A stretch of DNA of 64,000 bases from Frigoribacterium sp. JB110 (GCF_900163665.1 NZ_FUIA01000019.1:1-64000), one strand, 5' to 3'. Shown: positions 35,507 through 44,252, numbered from the stretch's first letter. Notes: generated from the letters alone by a model not told the origin. Translations and numbers: made by a program.

Positions 35507-36330
35507 GCTTCTCGATGGGGCCGGCGCTGCTGTTCTGTCCTGGCGACCGTCCCGACCGCTTCGCGAAGGCGGCCGACCGCGCCGATGCGGTCATCCTCGA
35601 CCTCGAGGACGCTGTCGCGCTCGACGCGAAATCCGCTGCGCGCGAGGCCGTCGCAGAATCGCGCCTGGATCCCGCCCGCACGATCGTCCGTCTCAACGCG
35701 GCAGGCACCGAGCATCTCACGGCCGATCTCGACGCTCTGGCACGGTCGTCGTATCGCACCGTCATGCTCGCCAAGACCGAGTCGCGCGACGAGATCGACC
35801 TTCTCGGAGACCTCGACATCATCGCGCTCTGCGAGACGGCGAAGGGCGTCGTGAATGCCCAGCAGATCGCTGCCCACGACCGGGTGGTCGCGCTGATGTG
35901 GGGCGCGGAGGACCTCATCGCGTCGATGGGCGGCACGTCCAGTCGCGACGAGTCGGGGGCATATCGCGCCGTTGCGATTCACGCGCGTTCGCGTGTGCTG
36001 CTGGCAGCCGCAGCCGCAGACAAGGCCGCGATCGACGCGATCTGCACGGACATCGCCGACCTCGTTGGCTGCCACGCGGAAGCAGACGACGCCGCAGCGA
36101 GCGGCTTCTGGGCCAAGGCGGCCATCCATCCGGCGCACAGCGCCCCGATCCGTGCGGCGTTCGCGCCGAGTGACGACCTGCTCGACTGGGCGCGCCGCGT
36201 GCTCCGCGAGGCGGAAGGGCGCGGCGGGGTGTTCCCGTTCGAAGGTCGGATGGTGGACGAGCCCGTGCTCACGCATGCGCGCAGCATCCTCGCGCGCACC
36301 GGTAACGGGGCCATCAGCCCCGATCAGTGA
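35503..36330 (+). CDS. citE: CitE-like 3-hydroxyacyl-CoA lyase
   Basis: A 275-residue TIM-barrel protein of the HpcH/HpaI-CitE group. It has CPGDRPDRFAKAADRADAVI, then LDLEDAVALDAK, whose Glu/Asp bind Mg2+, and later MWGAEDLIASMGG. The M. tuberculosis counterpart Rv2498c cleaves 3-hydroxy-3-methylglutaryl-type and citramalyl-CoA thioesters and works in both leucine and itaconate breakdown (established). The ATG at 35503 overlaps the MaoC stop. It ends 11 nt before the acyl-CoA dehydrogenase. Confidence 0.87.
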   Translation: MSFSMGPALLFCPGDRPDRFAKAADRADAVILDLEDAVALDAKSAAREAVAESRLDPARTIVRLNAAGTEHLTADLDALARSSYRTVMLAKTESRDEIDLLGDLDIIALCETAKGVVNAQQIAAHDRVVALMWGAEDLIASMGGTSSRDESGAYRAVAIHARSRVLLAAAAADKAAIDAICTDIADLVGCHAEADDAAASGFWAKAAIHPAHSAPIRAAFAPSDDLLDWARRVLREAEGRGGVFPFEGRMVDEPVLTHARSILARTGNGAISPDQ

Positions 36331-36341
36331 AGGAGACGCAG

Positions 36342-37553
36342 ATGTCGGTGATCGCACCAGTGACAACGCCCGTCGAGGGCACCGAGATGCTCGAACCCGA
36401 GCTGCAGGGCCTGGCGCATCAGGTGCGCGAGTTCGCCGACGAGGTCGTCGCGCCCGCCGCCTACGAGTACGACACCCAACGCCGGCTGCCGATCGAGATC
36501 ATCCGGCAGATGGGCGAGATGGGGCTGTTCGGCCTGCCGCTGCCGCTGGAGTACGGCGGTCAGGGAAAGACCTACCTGCACCTGTGCGTCGCCGTCGAAC
36601 AGCTCGCGCGCGTCGACCAGTCGATCGCGGTCACGCTCGAAGCAGGTCTCGGGCTCGGCGCGATGCCGATCTTCCGCTTCGGCACTCCGGAGCAGAAGGA
36701 GACCTACCTGCCGTCGCTCGCGCGCGGGGAGGCGCTTGCGGCCTTCGGACTGACGGAGGCCGAAGCGGGCTCGGACGCCGGTGGAACGAAGACGACCGCG
36801 ACGCTCGAGGACGGCTGGTGGCGGATCGACGGCACGAAGCAGTTCATCACGAATTCCGGGACGCCGATCACCAGCGTCGTGACGGTCACTGCCGTCACGG
36901 GTGAGAAGACGGACGGGGCGGGACGCACGCGTCCTGAGCTGTCGTCGATCATCGTGCCCGTGCCGATCGCAGGGTTCACGGCGCTGCCCGCCTACGACAA
37001 GGTCGGCTGGCACACCTCGGATACCCATCCGCTCGTGTTCGACGGAGTGCGCGTGCCGGAGGGCAACCTGCTGGGGGAGCGCGGCAAGGGCTTCGCCAAC
37101 TTCCTCAGCGTGCTCGACGAAGGGCGCGTCGCATTTGCCGCGCTGTGCGTCGGCGCCGCCCAGGGGTGCCTCGAACAGGCCGTCGCCCGCGCCAAGCAAC
37201 GCGAGGTGTTCGGCCGTGCGATCGGCGACAACCAGCACATCGCGTTCACGATCGCGCGGATGCAGTCGCGCGTCGCCGCCGCCCGCGCCGTCATGCACGA
37301 CGCCGCACACCGCATCGACGCGGGAATGCCGTTCACGAAGCAGGCTTCGCTGGCAAAGCTCATCGGGTCGGAGACGGCCGTCGCGAACGCGCAGGACGCA
37401 ACTCAGATATGGGGCGGCTACGGCTTCCTGAACGAGAACGCCGTCGCACGGCACTACCGCGACGCCCGCATCCTCACCCTCGGCGAGGGGTCGACGGAGG
37501 TGCAGCTGGGCGTCATCGCCCGCAGCCTCGGCTTCGAGCACGCCTTCGGGTAG
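36342..37553 (+). CDS. fadE19: Acyl-CoA dehydrogenase, isovaleryl-CoA type
   Basis: A 403-residue flavoprotein. The N-terminal helical domain opens at ELQGLAHQVREFADEVVAPA, the middle beta domain has AFGLTEAEAGSDAGGTKT and the C-terminal domain has REVFGRAIGDNQHIAF and GGYGFLNE. Late catalytic glutamate candidates are in TLGEGSTEVQ. It would oxidise isovaleryl-CoA in this operon, like FadE19 (Rv2500c). The ATG at 36342 is chosen because AGGAG lies 6 nt before it. It is the last gene of the operon. Confidence 0.92.
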   Translation: MSVIAPVTTPVEGTEMLEPELQGLAHQVREFADEVVAPAAYEYDTQRRLPIEIIRQMGEMGLFGLPLPLEYGGQGKTYLHLCVAVEQLARVDQSIAVTLEAGLGLGAMPIFRFGTPEQKETYLPSLARGEALAAFGLTEAEAGSDAGGTKTTATLEDGWWRIDGTKQFITNSGTPITSVVTVTAVTGEKTDGAGRTRPELSSIIVPVPIAGFTALPAYDKVGWHTSDTHPLVFDGVRVPEGNLLGERGKGFANFLSVLDEGRVAFAALCVGAAQGCLEQAVARAKQREVFGRAIGDNQHIAFTIARMQSRVAAARAVMHDAAHRIDAGMPFTKQASLAKLIGSETAVANAQDATQIWGGYGFLNENAVARHYRDARILTLGEGSTEVQLGVIARSLGFEHAFG

Positions 37554-37689
37554 TGCCCGGGACGGTGATGCGCTTCTCCCACCTCACGGTCCCCGTCGAT
37601 CGGAAGAATCCCGTCAGATAGTGCGTAGGTCCACGCCGATATGTAGTATGAGTGCTACATTCCATAACTGATGTCTGGTGAGGTGGGCA
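37554..37689. other. Intergenic region before the ABC exporter operon
   Basis: The 136 nt have no gene. They carry the inverted repeat described at 37642-37659 and a GAGGTG ribosome site at 37680-37685. Confidence 0.5.
37642..37659 (+). promoter_or_regulatory. Candidate operator before the ABC exporter operon
   Basis: TGTAG-TATGAGTG-CTACA, 5-bp arms with an 8-nt centre, about 30 nt before the GTG at 37690. It could serve the XRE-type regulator encoded at the end of this operon. It is not the CTACA-to-TGTAG orientation of the BlaI boxes. Confidence 0.45.
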
Positions 37690-38613
37690 GTGAACACAGC
37701 GCAATCGACCCCGCGCGGCGCGCCGATCGTCTCCGTGTCCGACCTGCGCATGACGTACGGCGACAAGACGGTGCTCGATGGCGTCGACCTGGAGATCCGT
37801 GAGGACGAGATCGTAGCGATGCTCGGTCCGAACGGAGCGGGAAAGAGCACGACCATCGAGATCCTGGAGGGGTTCCGCACACCCTCATCCGGCACCGTCT
37901 CGGTACTCGGCGCAGATCCTTCTCGAGGCGACGACGGATGGCGGTCGCAGATCGGCATCGTGCTGCAGGCATCGAGCGACCACGGCAAGTGGCGGCCGCG
38001 GCAGCTGCTCCGCCACCTGTCCGACTACTACCGTCCGTATGTCGATCCCTGGTCAGTCGATGAGCTGCTGGACATCGTCGGCCTGACGGAGCAGGCGAAT
38101 CAGAAGCTGCAGACTCTTTCCGGTGGTCAGCGCCGCCGTCTCGATGTGGCGCTCGCCGTCATCGGGCGACCGTCCCTGCTGTTCCTGGACGAACCGACCA
38201 CTGGCTTCGATCCTCGCGCGAGGCGTGACTTCCATGACCTCGTGCACCGCCTCAGCGATATGGAGGGCGTCACGATCATGCTGACCACCCACGACCTCGC
38301 CGAGGCGGAGGCGCTGGCCAGTCGCATCGTCATCCTGGCGGGCGGTCGCATCATCGCCGATGGGTCGCCGCTGGAGCTCACCAGCGCCGTGTCGCGCACC
38401 GCCGAGATCAGTTGGGTGACCGGTCAGCAGCGTCACCTGCACGCCGCGGAGGATTCCACGCAGTTCGTTCGCGAGCTGCTCACGCATGATCACGAGGTCA
38501 CCGATCTGCAGATCAAGCGGGCGACGCTCGAGGAAGCGTATCTCTCGCTCGTCGAGCAGTTCGAGGCCGGACGAGAACTGGCAGCAACGCCTTTCGAGGA
38601 GGTCGAGCGATGA
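37690..38613 (+). CDS. ABC exporter ATPase (CcmA/DrrA-type)
   Basis: A 307-residue ATPase. Walker A GPNGAGKST, Q-loop VLQASSD, signature LSGGQRRR and Walker B LLFLDEPTTGFD are present, followed by TTHDLAEAE. The VLQASSDHGKWRPRQLLRHL segment is typical of multidrug or antibiotic-type efflux ATPases. The GTG at 37690 follows a GAGGTG ribosome site. It overlaps the permease by 4 nt. The cargo is unknown. Confidence 0.9.
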   Translation: MNTAQSTPRGAPIVSVSDLRMTYGDKTVLDGVDLEIREDEIVAMLGPNGAGKSTTIEILEGFRTPSSGTVSVLGADPSRGDDGWRSQIGIVLQASSDHGKWRPRQLLRHLSDYYRPYVDPWSVDELLDIVGLTEQANQKLQTLSGGQRRRLDVALAVIGRPSLLFLDEPTTGFDPRARRDFHDLVHRLSDMEGVTIMLTTHDLAEAEALASRIVILAGGRIIADGSPLELTSAVSRTAEISWVTGQQRHLHAAEDSTQFVRELLTHDHEVTDLQIKRATLEEAYLSLVEQFEAGRELAATPFEEVER

Positions 38614-39497
38614 GCACCACCATCCAGCGGCGGACGCCGAGAACGAACGCGACGGCGAACGCCTACCGCACCGGACTGCGGCGCGGACTGATCTCCGCAC
38701 GTATCCAGCTGACCACACCGGCCGAGATCATCGGGACGGTCGTCACGACGGCCATCATGATCGTCGCGCTCGTACTGATGTCGCAAGCGAGCTTCGCCGG
38801 GTCGCCCGTCGATCTCGGCGCGATGGGGCTGCCGGGAGTGATCGCGATGGGTGTGGTGTTCGGCAGCACGATGGGCATCATCGGCGTGCTCTCGATGGAC
38901 CGCACGAACGGCACACTGCTGCGGTCGAAGTCCGTTCCGGGAGGGACGACGGGGTATCTCGTGGGCGAGATCACGGCCAACATGCTGGCGAACATCGTCT
39001 CCGCGGCGGTCATGCTGGTCGTCGGCCTCATCCTCTTCGCGGGTCTGGAGTTCGCTTCCCCGCTGCGGTGGCTCCTGTTCGTCGCCGTGCTCGTACTCGG
39101 CATGATCTCGACGATGTCGATCGGTGCCGTGCTCGGCGCGCTGATCTCCAATCCGAAGCACATGCCTCTGGTGATGCTGCCGCTCCTTGTTCTGATCGGG
39201 ATCTCGGGAATCTTCTACCCTCTCGTGGCGCTGCCCGGGTGGGTGCAGGGCATCGCACAGGCGTTCCCGCTGTACTGGTACGGCCTGGGATTGCGCGCCT
39301 CGCTGCTGCCCGATGCGGCGAGCGCCGTCGAGATCGCCGGTTCCTGGCGCCTGGAATGGGTGTTCATCGTGCTCGCCATCTGGGCGGCGCTGGCGCTGGC
39401 AGTGGCCCCGAAGCTGCTGAGCCGGATGGCGCGGCGCGAATCCGGATCGACGCTCGCCGCACGTCGTCGCGATGTGCAGCAGCAATGGGGAGTGTAG
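38610..39497 (+). CDS. ABC-2 type exporter permease
   Basis: A 295-residue protein with six membrane helices and the ABC-2 pattern of a conserved MDRTNGTLLRSKSVPGGTTG loop after helix 2 and FYPLVALPGWVQGIAQAFPL near the end. It forms the channel for the ATPase encoded just upstream (4-nt overlap). It ends 6 nt before the XRE-type gene, so all three are one operon. Confidence 0.88.
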   Translation: MSTTIQRRTPRTNATANAYRTGLRRGLISARIQLTTPAEIIGTVVTTAIMIVALVLMSQASFAGSPVDLGAMGLPGVIAMGVVFGSTMGIIGVLSMDRTNGTLLRSKSVPGGTTGYLVGEITANMLANIVSAAVMLVVGLILFAGLEFASPLRWLLFVAVLVLGMISTMSIGAVLGALISNPKHMPLVMLPLLVLIGISGIFYPLVALPGWVQGIAQAFPLYWYGLGLRASLLPDAASAVEIAGSWRLEWVFIVLAIWAALALAVAPKLLSRMARRESGSTLAARRRDVQQQWGV

Positions 39498-39503
39498 GTC
39501 GGC

Positions 39504-39725
39504 GTGGCAGAGACGGTTCACAATCGCATCGCGATGCTGCGCGCCGAGCGCAACGTGTCGCGGCGCGAGCTCGCCGATGCGCTCGGTGTGCACTACCAGA
39601 CGATCGGCTATCTGGAACGCGGCGAATACAGCCCCAGCCTGTACGTGGCGCTGCGCATCGCCGCGTACTTCGAGGTGTCCGTGGAGGTGCTGTTCTCGAC
39701 CGAGCCGTTCCCGCGCATCGGGTGA
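39504..39725 (+). CDS. XRE-family helix-turn-helix regulator
   Basis: A 73-residue protein. It is almost entirely one Cro/CI-type helix-turn-helix: RIAMLRAERNVSRRELADAL, then GVHYQTIGYLERGEYSPSLY. Short proteins of this group are often encoded next to ABC-2 exporters and are likely their regulators. The GTG is 6 nt after the permease stop. The inverted repeat at 37642-37659 is a candidate target. It converges with a minus-strand gene that ends 2 nt away. Confidence 0.87.
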   Translation: MAETVHNRIAMLRAERNVSRRELADALGVHYQTIGYLERGEYSPSLYVALRIAAYFEVSVEVLFSTEPFPRIG

Positions 39726-39727
39726 GG

Positions 39728-40024
39728 CTACTCGCCGGCGATGGCGCGGAGTGCGGCGACGTGGTCGGCGTAGGCGCGTTCTCCGTACGCGGTGATCGAT
39801 ATCCAGGTGCGCGGGCGGGAGCCGACGTAGCCCTTGGTGATGCGGACGTAGTTCGTTCGGGCCAGGTGAGCGATTGCCTTGCTCAGGGATGAGTCGTCGG
39901 CTTCGAGCAGGTCGCGCAGGATGCCGAACTCGATGTCGGCGTCGCGGCGCAGCGCGGCCATCAGCGAGAACCGGATCGGCGTCTGGAACGCCGGATCGAG
40001 CCGGTGGCGAGGGTGCGGCATCAT
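39728..40024 (-). CDS. Winged-helix regulator paired with a membrane protein
   Basis: A 98-residue protein. FSLMAALRRDADIEFGILRD, then EADDSSLSKAIAHLARTNYV and a TWISITAYGERAYADHV wing give a MarR/DUF2250-like winged helix. The ATG pair at 40024/40021 overlaps the stop of the membrane protein upstream. The pair would act as a small regulatory unit, possibly with the membrane protein sensing and this protein binding DNA. Confidence 0.8.
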   Translation of the reverse strand: MMPHPRHRLDPAFQTPIRFSLMAALRRDADIEFGILRDLLEADDSSLSKAIAHLARTNYVRITKGYVGSRPRTWISITAYGERAYADHVAALRAIAGE

Positions 40025-40920
40025 TCTTCCGCTCTGCGGGTCGTCGGCAGGAACGCGGCGACGATGAGGAGAGAGGCAACGATGACGCCGGCAGCGATGC
40101 CCGACGTGGGACCGACGACCGTTGTGAAGGCGCGCAGGATCACGGTCGTGACGACGAGTGTCGTGCAGATTCCGAATGCGGTCCATTGCGGAGTGCCCCA
40201 CAGGTAGCCCATGCGGTGCGGGCCGAAGCCGGATCCGCGGGCCGCCAATGACGCAATGGCGGCGACGACAACGGATGCAGAGCCCAGCAGTGAGAGTGAT
40301 GCGCCCACGACGGAGTCGATGCCGATGCCGATGCAAGCCGTCATCAGGCCGAGCACCGCTGCAAGGCCGATCGTCGTGATCCGGACGGGGCGGTCCAGCC
40401 GAAGTTCACGGCGTGCCGTCGCCGGGGCAGGGCTCGCGCGCATCACCTGCAGAAGGCTGACAGGCAGAGTGAGAGCGACCATGGCGGACGTCGCCACCAC
40501 AGCAATCCACCATGGCATCACAAGATCTGCGAGGCTCGCCACCATCGAGGCGGCGACAGTGCACGCGCCGATGCCTATTGCGAGCCAGGCCATGGCAGAG
40601 GTCTTCCGCGAGCGCACGCGGAAGCGCTCTTTGGCGCCCTCGAGCACGGGGTTGCCTGTCACGGTCAGGATGATGAGCGCAAAGATGCTCGGCTGCAGCA
40701 CCTCAGACCCATCGGCGCTCGCTGCAGAGAATACGAGCGCGATCGCCCCTAGTTGGATGACCGCCGCCAGTTCGGTCCACATCTTCAGCACCGCGTACGC
40801 CCTCGGCGGCTCCAGTGAATCGGTGCGGTCGCGCAGTCTGTCGCGCTCGGCCAGCTGCCGTGCCGCGTCGTCAGGCCCCTCGACCTGCGCTATCGGCTCT
40901 CCCATCCACTCGCTTGCCAT
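40021..40920 (-). CDS. Multi-pass membrane protein linked to the winged-helix regulator
   Basis: A 299-residue protein. A cytosolic start (residues 1-45) is followed by about 8 membrane helices. It carries no recognised motif. The ATG at 40920 is chosen because the reading upstream lacks a ribosome site. The stop overlaps the start of the winged-helix gene. The function is unknown. Confidence 0.7.
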   Translation of the reverse strand: MASEWMGEPIAQVEGPDDAARQLAERDRLRDRTDSLEPPRAYAVLKMWTELAAVIQLGAIALVFSAASADGSEVLQPSIFALIILTVTGNPVLEGAKERFRVRSRKTSAMAWLAIGIGACTVAASMVASLADLVMPWWIAVVATSAMVALTLPVSLLQVMRASPAPATARRELRLDRPVRITTIGLAAVLGLMTACIGIGIDSVVGASLSLLGSASVVVAAIASLAARGSGFGPHRMGYLWGTPQWTAFGICTTLVVTTVILRAFTTVVGPTSGIAAGVIVASLLIVAAFLPTTRRAEE

Positions 40921-41040
40921 GTGGAAAGTATGGTCAGGATAGAAACTGATGGCAAGGGTCGCTGCGCGAATCGGGCCCATCGATGTGTACCCCGCCGCAC
41001 ACGCGTGGCGCGCCATGAGCGTTCGGTGGGGGAGCGCCAC

Positions 41041-41046
41041 TAGCCT
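41041..41046 (+). promoter_or_regulatory. -10-like hexamer for the Lsr2-type gene
   Basis: TAGCCT lies 7 nt before the ATG at 41054 with no Shine-Dalgarno sequence between. The start looks leaderless. Confidence 0.45.
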
Positions 41047-41053
41047 TGCCGGT

Positions 41054-41395
41054 ATGGCGACACGCACGGTGGAGAAGGTTCTCGACGACCTCGACGGCAC
41101 CGAGCTCTCCTCGGCGGTGGCGGAACGGGTCGCTCTGTCGTTGGACGGTGAGGCGTACGAACTCGATCTGTCTCCGCGCAACGCCCGCGCGCTGCGCGAC
41201 GCGCTGGAGCCGTACATCCGGGCCGCTCATCGCGCGCACGCGGAACGGGAGCGCAGCGAGTACCGGGTGACGAACCTCGCGCGCGCTGTGCCGCTCGCCG
41301 AGGTGCGCCGGTGGGCCGCGGCCAACGGCTACGACTTCTCCGCGCGGGGCGCCGTGCCCAAACACGTGCGGGAAGCGTACGACGCCGCGCACTGA
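41054..41395 (+). CDS. Lsr2-family nucleoid protein with an altered AT-hook
   Basis: A 113-residue protein. The N-terminal dimer domain begins VEKVLDDLDGTELSSAVAER, then VALSLDGEAYELDLSPRNAR, the standard Lsr2 pattern. The C-terminal part has VRRWAAANGYDFSARGAVPK. In Lsr2 the last helix-turn has R-G-R, which inserts in the DNA minor groove. Here the third position is Ala (RGA), so AT-DNA binding may be weak. It would be a histone-like silencer of foreign DNA or a paralogue of it. The ATG at 41054 is preferred over the upstream GTG or ATG because the family starts there. Confidence 0.85.
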   Translation: MATRTVEKVLDDLDGTELSSAVAERVALSLDGEAYELDLSPRNARALRDALEPYIRAAHRAHAERERSEYRVTNLARAVPLAEVRRWAAANGYDFSARGAVPKHVREAYDAAH

Positions 41396-41446
41396 GCACG
41401 GTGGGTCGGCGCGACGCGGAGCAGAAAGGGGAGCGCCGCGCTGAGG

Positions 41447-41465
41447 TTAGGTGAGGCTATCGTAA
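41447..41465 (+). promoter_or_regulatory. DtxR/IdeR-type iron box
   Basis: TTAGGTGAGGCTATCGTAA matches the consensus TTAGGTTAGSCTAACCTAA in 16 of 19 places and lies 16 nt before the siderophore-interacting protein gene. Iron-replete repression of that gene is implied. Confidence 0.75.
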
Positions 41466-41480
41466 GGTATCCATGGTTGG

Positions 41481-42353
41481 ATGGACGGGATGACTGACAA
41501 GCCAGCCGGCCCACGCCGCCGCACGCCGTACGTGTTCGAGGTCGTTCGCGCCGAGGCGGTGAGCCCGCACATGGTGCGCGTGCACTTCGGCGGCCCCGGC
41601 GTCGACGCATTCATCACGGGACTCGACGAGAAGAACGCGCGCTCGACCGAGAAGTACGTCAAGCTGCTCTTCGCTCGCCCTGAGCTGGGCCTGGAGCACC
41701 CGTACGACATGGAGGTGCTGCGCGAGACTCTCTCCCCGCAGGACATGCCCTCCCGGCGCACCTACACCATCCGGTCGATTGACGAGTCGGAGCGCACCAT
41801 GGCGATCGACTTCGTCGTGCACGGCGATGAGGGTCTTGCCGGGCCGTGGGCGGCGAACGCGCAGCCGGGCGATCTCGTCACCCTCACCGGTCCGGGCGGC
41901 ATGTACGCCCCGGCACCGGATGTCGATGAGCACCTCTTCTTCGGTGATGACTCGGCGATTCCCGCGATCTCTGCCGCGATCGAATCGCTCGACCAGGACG
42001 CGAAGGGGCTGGCGATCATCGAGGTCGGCTCCGCGGCGGACGAGATCTCGTTCGACGCGCCGGATGGCGTCGCGGTGCGCTGGCTGCACCGAGACGGCGC
42101 ACACTACGGCGAGGCGCTGGTGGCGGCCGTCGAGGCGCTCCAGGCGCCGTCGACGTCCGTCGACGTCTTCGCCCACGGTGAGCGCGAGGCGATGAAGCGG
42201 CTGCGCCCGCTGATCAACAAGGAATGGGGAATCCACCGCTCTCGGCTGTCGCTGTCGGCGTACTGGGCATACGGGCGCGCCGAGGACACGTTCCAGGCAG
42301 AGAAGCAGACACCGGCGGGCCAGATCTTCGAGCCGGAGCCCGCGCAGGGCTGA
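41481..42353 (+). CDS. Siderophore-interacting protein (FAD-dependent ferric-siderophore reductase)
   Basis: A 290-residue protein. The FAD-binding domain has SPHMVRVHFGGPGVDAF and RRTYTIRS (FAD contact), and the NAD-like half has LFFGDDSAIPAISAAIESL. Such proteins reduce Fe(III)-siderophores to free iron in the cytoplasm. An iron box lies just upstream. An ATG at 41490 is also possible, but the one at 41481 is used here. Its neighbours are not siderophore genes; it is a single unit. Confidence 0.88.
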   Translation: MDGMTDKPAGPRRRTPYVFEVVRAEAVSPHMVRVHFGGPGVDAFITGLDEKNARSTEKYVKLLFARPELGLEHPYDMEVLRETLSPQDMPSRRTYTIRSIDESERTMAIDFVVHGDEGLAGPWAANAQPGDLVTLTGPGGMYAPAPDVDEHLFFGDDSAIPAISAAIESLDQDAKGLAIIEVGSAADEISFDAPDGVAVRWLHRDGAHYGEALVAAVEALQAPSTSVDVFAHGEREAMKRLRPLINKEWGIHRSRLSLSAYWAYGRAEDTFQAEKQTPAGQIFEPEPAQG

Positions 42354-42444
42354 TCCGGGGGCTCTCAGGACCGGCGCGGGTGCCAGCGGGTAGCGTTTGC
42401 TCGGGCGCGGCCGCGCCTGCGCATGCCGACCCGAAAGAGAGCAC

Positions 42445-43278
42445 GTGAACTTCTTCGAGGCCATCATTCTCGGGCTCGTGCAGGGGCTGACCGAGTTCCT
42501 GCCGATCTCATCGAGTGCGCACCTGCGCATCGTCGGCGAGTTCCTGCCGTCGCACGTCGACCCAGGCGCGACCTTCACCGCCATCACGCAGATCGGCACG
42601 GAGCTCGCCGTGCTGGTGTTCTTCGCGGGCAAGATCGGCCGCATCATCAAGCAGTGGTTCCTCGCACTGATCGGCAAGGTGCCTCGGAACGATCCGGATG
42701 CCAGGATGGGCTGGCTGGTGATCCTCGGGTCGATCCCCATCTGCATTCTGGGCTTCACCCTGCAGGAGTACATCCGCGATGTGTTCCGCAACCTCTGGCT
42801 GGTCGCCGCGGTGCTGATCGTGTTCGGCATCATCCTCGGCGTCGTCGACCGGATGGCCTCCCGCGCTCGTGCGATGGACGACGTCACATATCCGCACGGC
42901 CTCACCATCGGCGTCGCGCAGGCTCTCGCGCTGGTCCCCGGCGTCTCGCGCTCGGGAGCGACGACCACGGCTGCTCGCGCGCTCGGCTACAACCGGGTCG
43001 CCGCAGCGGAGTTCGCCTTCCTGCTCGCCGTACCCGCCGTGATGGGGTCGGGGCTCTATGAGCTCCAGCACGGTCTCGAGGAAGGCGGCGCCGGCCCCTA
43101 CGGCTGGGGCGGAGTCATCGCCGCGACCGTCGTCGCCGGAATCGTCGGCTGGGTCGTCATCGCCTACCTGATGCGCTACCTCAAGCGCGGCAGCTTCCTG
43201 CCGTTCGTGATCTACCGCGTCGTGCTCGGCGGCGTGGTGATGGTGCTGCTCGGCGCCGGGGTGCTCTCACCGCTCTGA
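42445..43278 (+). CDS. uppP: Undecaprenyl-diphosphatase UppP
   Basis: A 277-residue protein. BacA/UppP signatures are GLVQGLTEFLPISSSAHLRI near the start and LVPGVSRSGATTTAARALG near residue 165, the catalytic E and R/S region. It recycles the lipid carrier of cell wall synthesis by removing phosphate from undecaprenyl pyrophosphate, with low-level bacitracin resistance known for the family. The GTG at 42445 has AAAGAGAG upstream. It converges with the PAC2 gene. Confidence 0.95.
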   Translation: MNFFEAIILGLVQGLTEFLPISSSAHLRIVGEFLPSHVDPGATFTAITQIGTELAVLVFFAGKIGRIIKQWFLALIGKVPRNDPDARMGWLVILGSIPICILGFTLQEYIRDVFRNLWLVAAVLIVFGIILGVVDRMASRARAMDDVTYPHGLTIGVAQALALVPGVSRSGATTTAARALGYNRVAAAEFAFLLAVPAVMGSGLYELQHGLEEGGAGPYGWGGVIAATVVAGIVGWVVIAYLMRYLKRGSFLPFVIYRVVLGGVVMVLLGAGVLSPL

Positions 43279-43394
43279 CGCCCGTCAGACCTTCTGATCG
43301 GGTTCTGCGAGCGTCGGCCGCCAGACCGAGGAGGAGCGCGCACTTCTGGTGCGCCGACGACGAGAACGCCGCGGACGGCGTGCGCAGGGCCCGA

Positions 43395-44252
43395 TCAGCG
43401 GTGGCCTTTGCCGCGGTCGTCCCGGTTGAGGTATTTCTCGAAGGCGCGCGCGATCGCGTCTCCTGAAGCCTCGGGCGCGTCGACGGTGTCGCGGTTCTCC
43501 TCGAGCAGCCGGATGTATTCGCGCATCTCCTCGTCCTCGGCCGCCGCGGCGTCGATCGACGCCTCCCATGCGGCCGCCTCGGTGTGCAGCGACCCGTGCG
43601 GCACCGATGCGCGGGTGAGCAGCTCCAGCCGTTCGATAAGGGCGAGCGTCGCCTTGGGAGACGGTGCCTGGCTCGCCACGTAGTGCGGAACACTCGCCCA
43701 CAGGGATGCGGTCGGAAGCCCGGCGGTCTCGGCAGCGTCCTGCAGCACGGAGAGGATCCCCACCGGCCCCTCGTACGTCGCTGCGGTGAGTGCCAGGTCC
43801 TCGCTGACGGCGTGATTATCGCTCGTGGCCGAGATCGCGATCGGTCTCGTATGCGGCACGTCCGACATCATCGAGCCGAGTGTGACGAGCCCGGTGACGT
43901 CCTCGCGCAGAGCCACATCGATGAACTCCGCGACGAACGCCCGCCATGCGCGGGCCGGCTCCACACCGGTGAGCAGCCACAGCTCCGGACCATCGCTCGA
44001 CGCCGTCGGGCGGTACAGCGTCGCCTCCGGCCACTCCAGGCCGCGCGAACCGTCCGCCTTCGTCTTCAGGTTCGGGCGCGTGTACTGATAGTCGAAGTAC
44101 AGCTCCGGATCGACGGAGGACACGGGCTCGTAGGCGCCGTTCTGGCGGAGCTGTTCGACCGCACCGGACGCGGCCTCGCCCGCGTCGTTCCATCCGTCGA
44201 ACGCCGCCACGATGATGCGGCTGCCGAACGTCGACTCCGAGCTTTTCGTCAC
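43395..44252 (-). CDS. PAC2-family protein
   Basis: A 285-residue protein. IIVAAFDGWNDAGEAASGAV is the PAC2 N-terminus. The later VEPARAWRAFVAEFIDVAL and LGSMMSDVPHTRPIAISATS stretches fit actinobacterial PAC2 proteins, which resemble proteasome assembly chaperones. PafB/PafC lie 3 kb away but no Pup or proteasome gene is in the window. The long C-terminal acidic helix (ASIDAAAAEDEEMREYIRLL) is typical. The biological role is unknown. Its 5' end faces the HAD gene. Confidence 0.88.
   Translation of the reverse strand: MTKSSESTFGSRIIVAAFDGWNDAGEAASGAVEQLRQNGAYEPVSSVDPELYFDYQYTRPNLKTKADGSRGLEWPEATLYRPTASSDGPELWLLTGVEPARAWRAFVAEFIDVALREDVTGLVTLGSMMSDVPHTRPIAISATSDNHAVSEDLALTAATYEGPVGILSVLQDAAETAGLPTASLWASVPHYVASQAPSPKATLALIERLELLTRASVPHGSLHTEAAAWEASIDAAAAEDEEMREYIRLLEENRDTVDAPEASGDAIARAFEKYLNRDDRGKGHR

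Noticed and set aside
37642..37659. A fifth BlaI-type box
   Set aside because: The half-sites are in the opposite orientation (TGTAG then CTACA) with an 8-nt centre and lie next to an XRE operon, so they are treated as a separate operator.
38486..40079. Long readings in both directions over the ABC exporter genes
   Set aside because: They shadow the ATPase, permease and XRE genes and have no domain or ribosome site.
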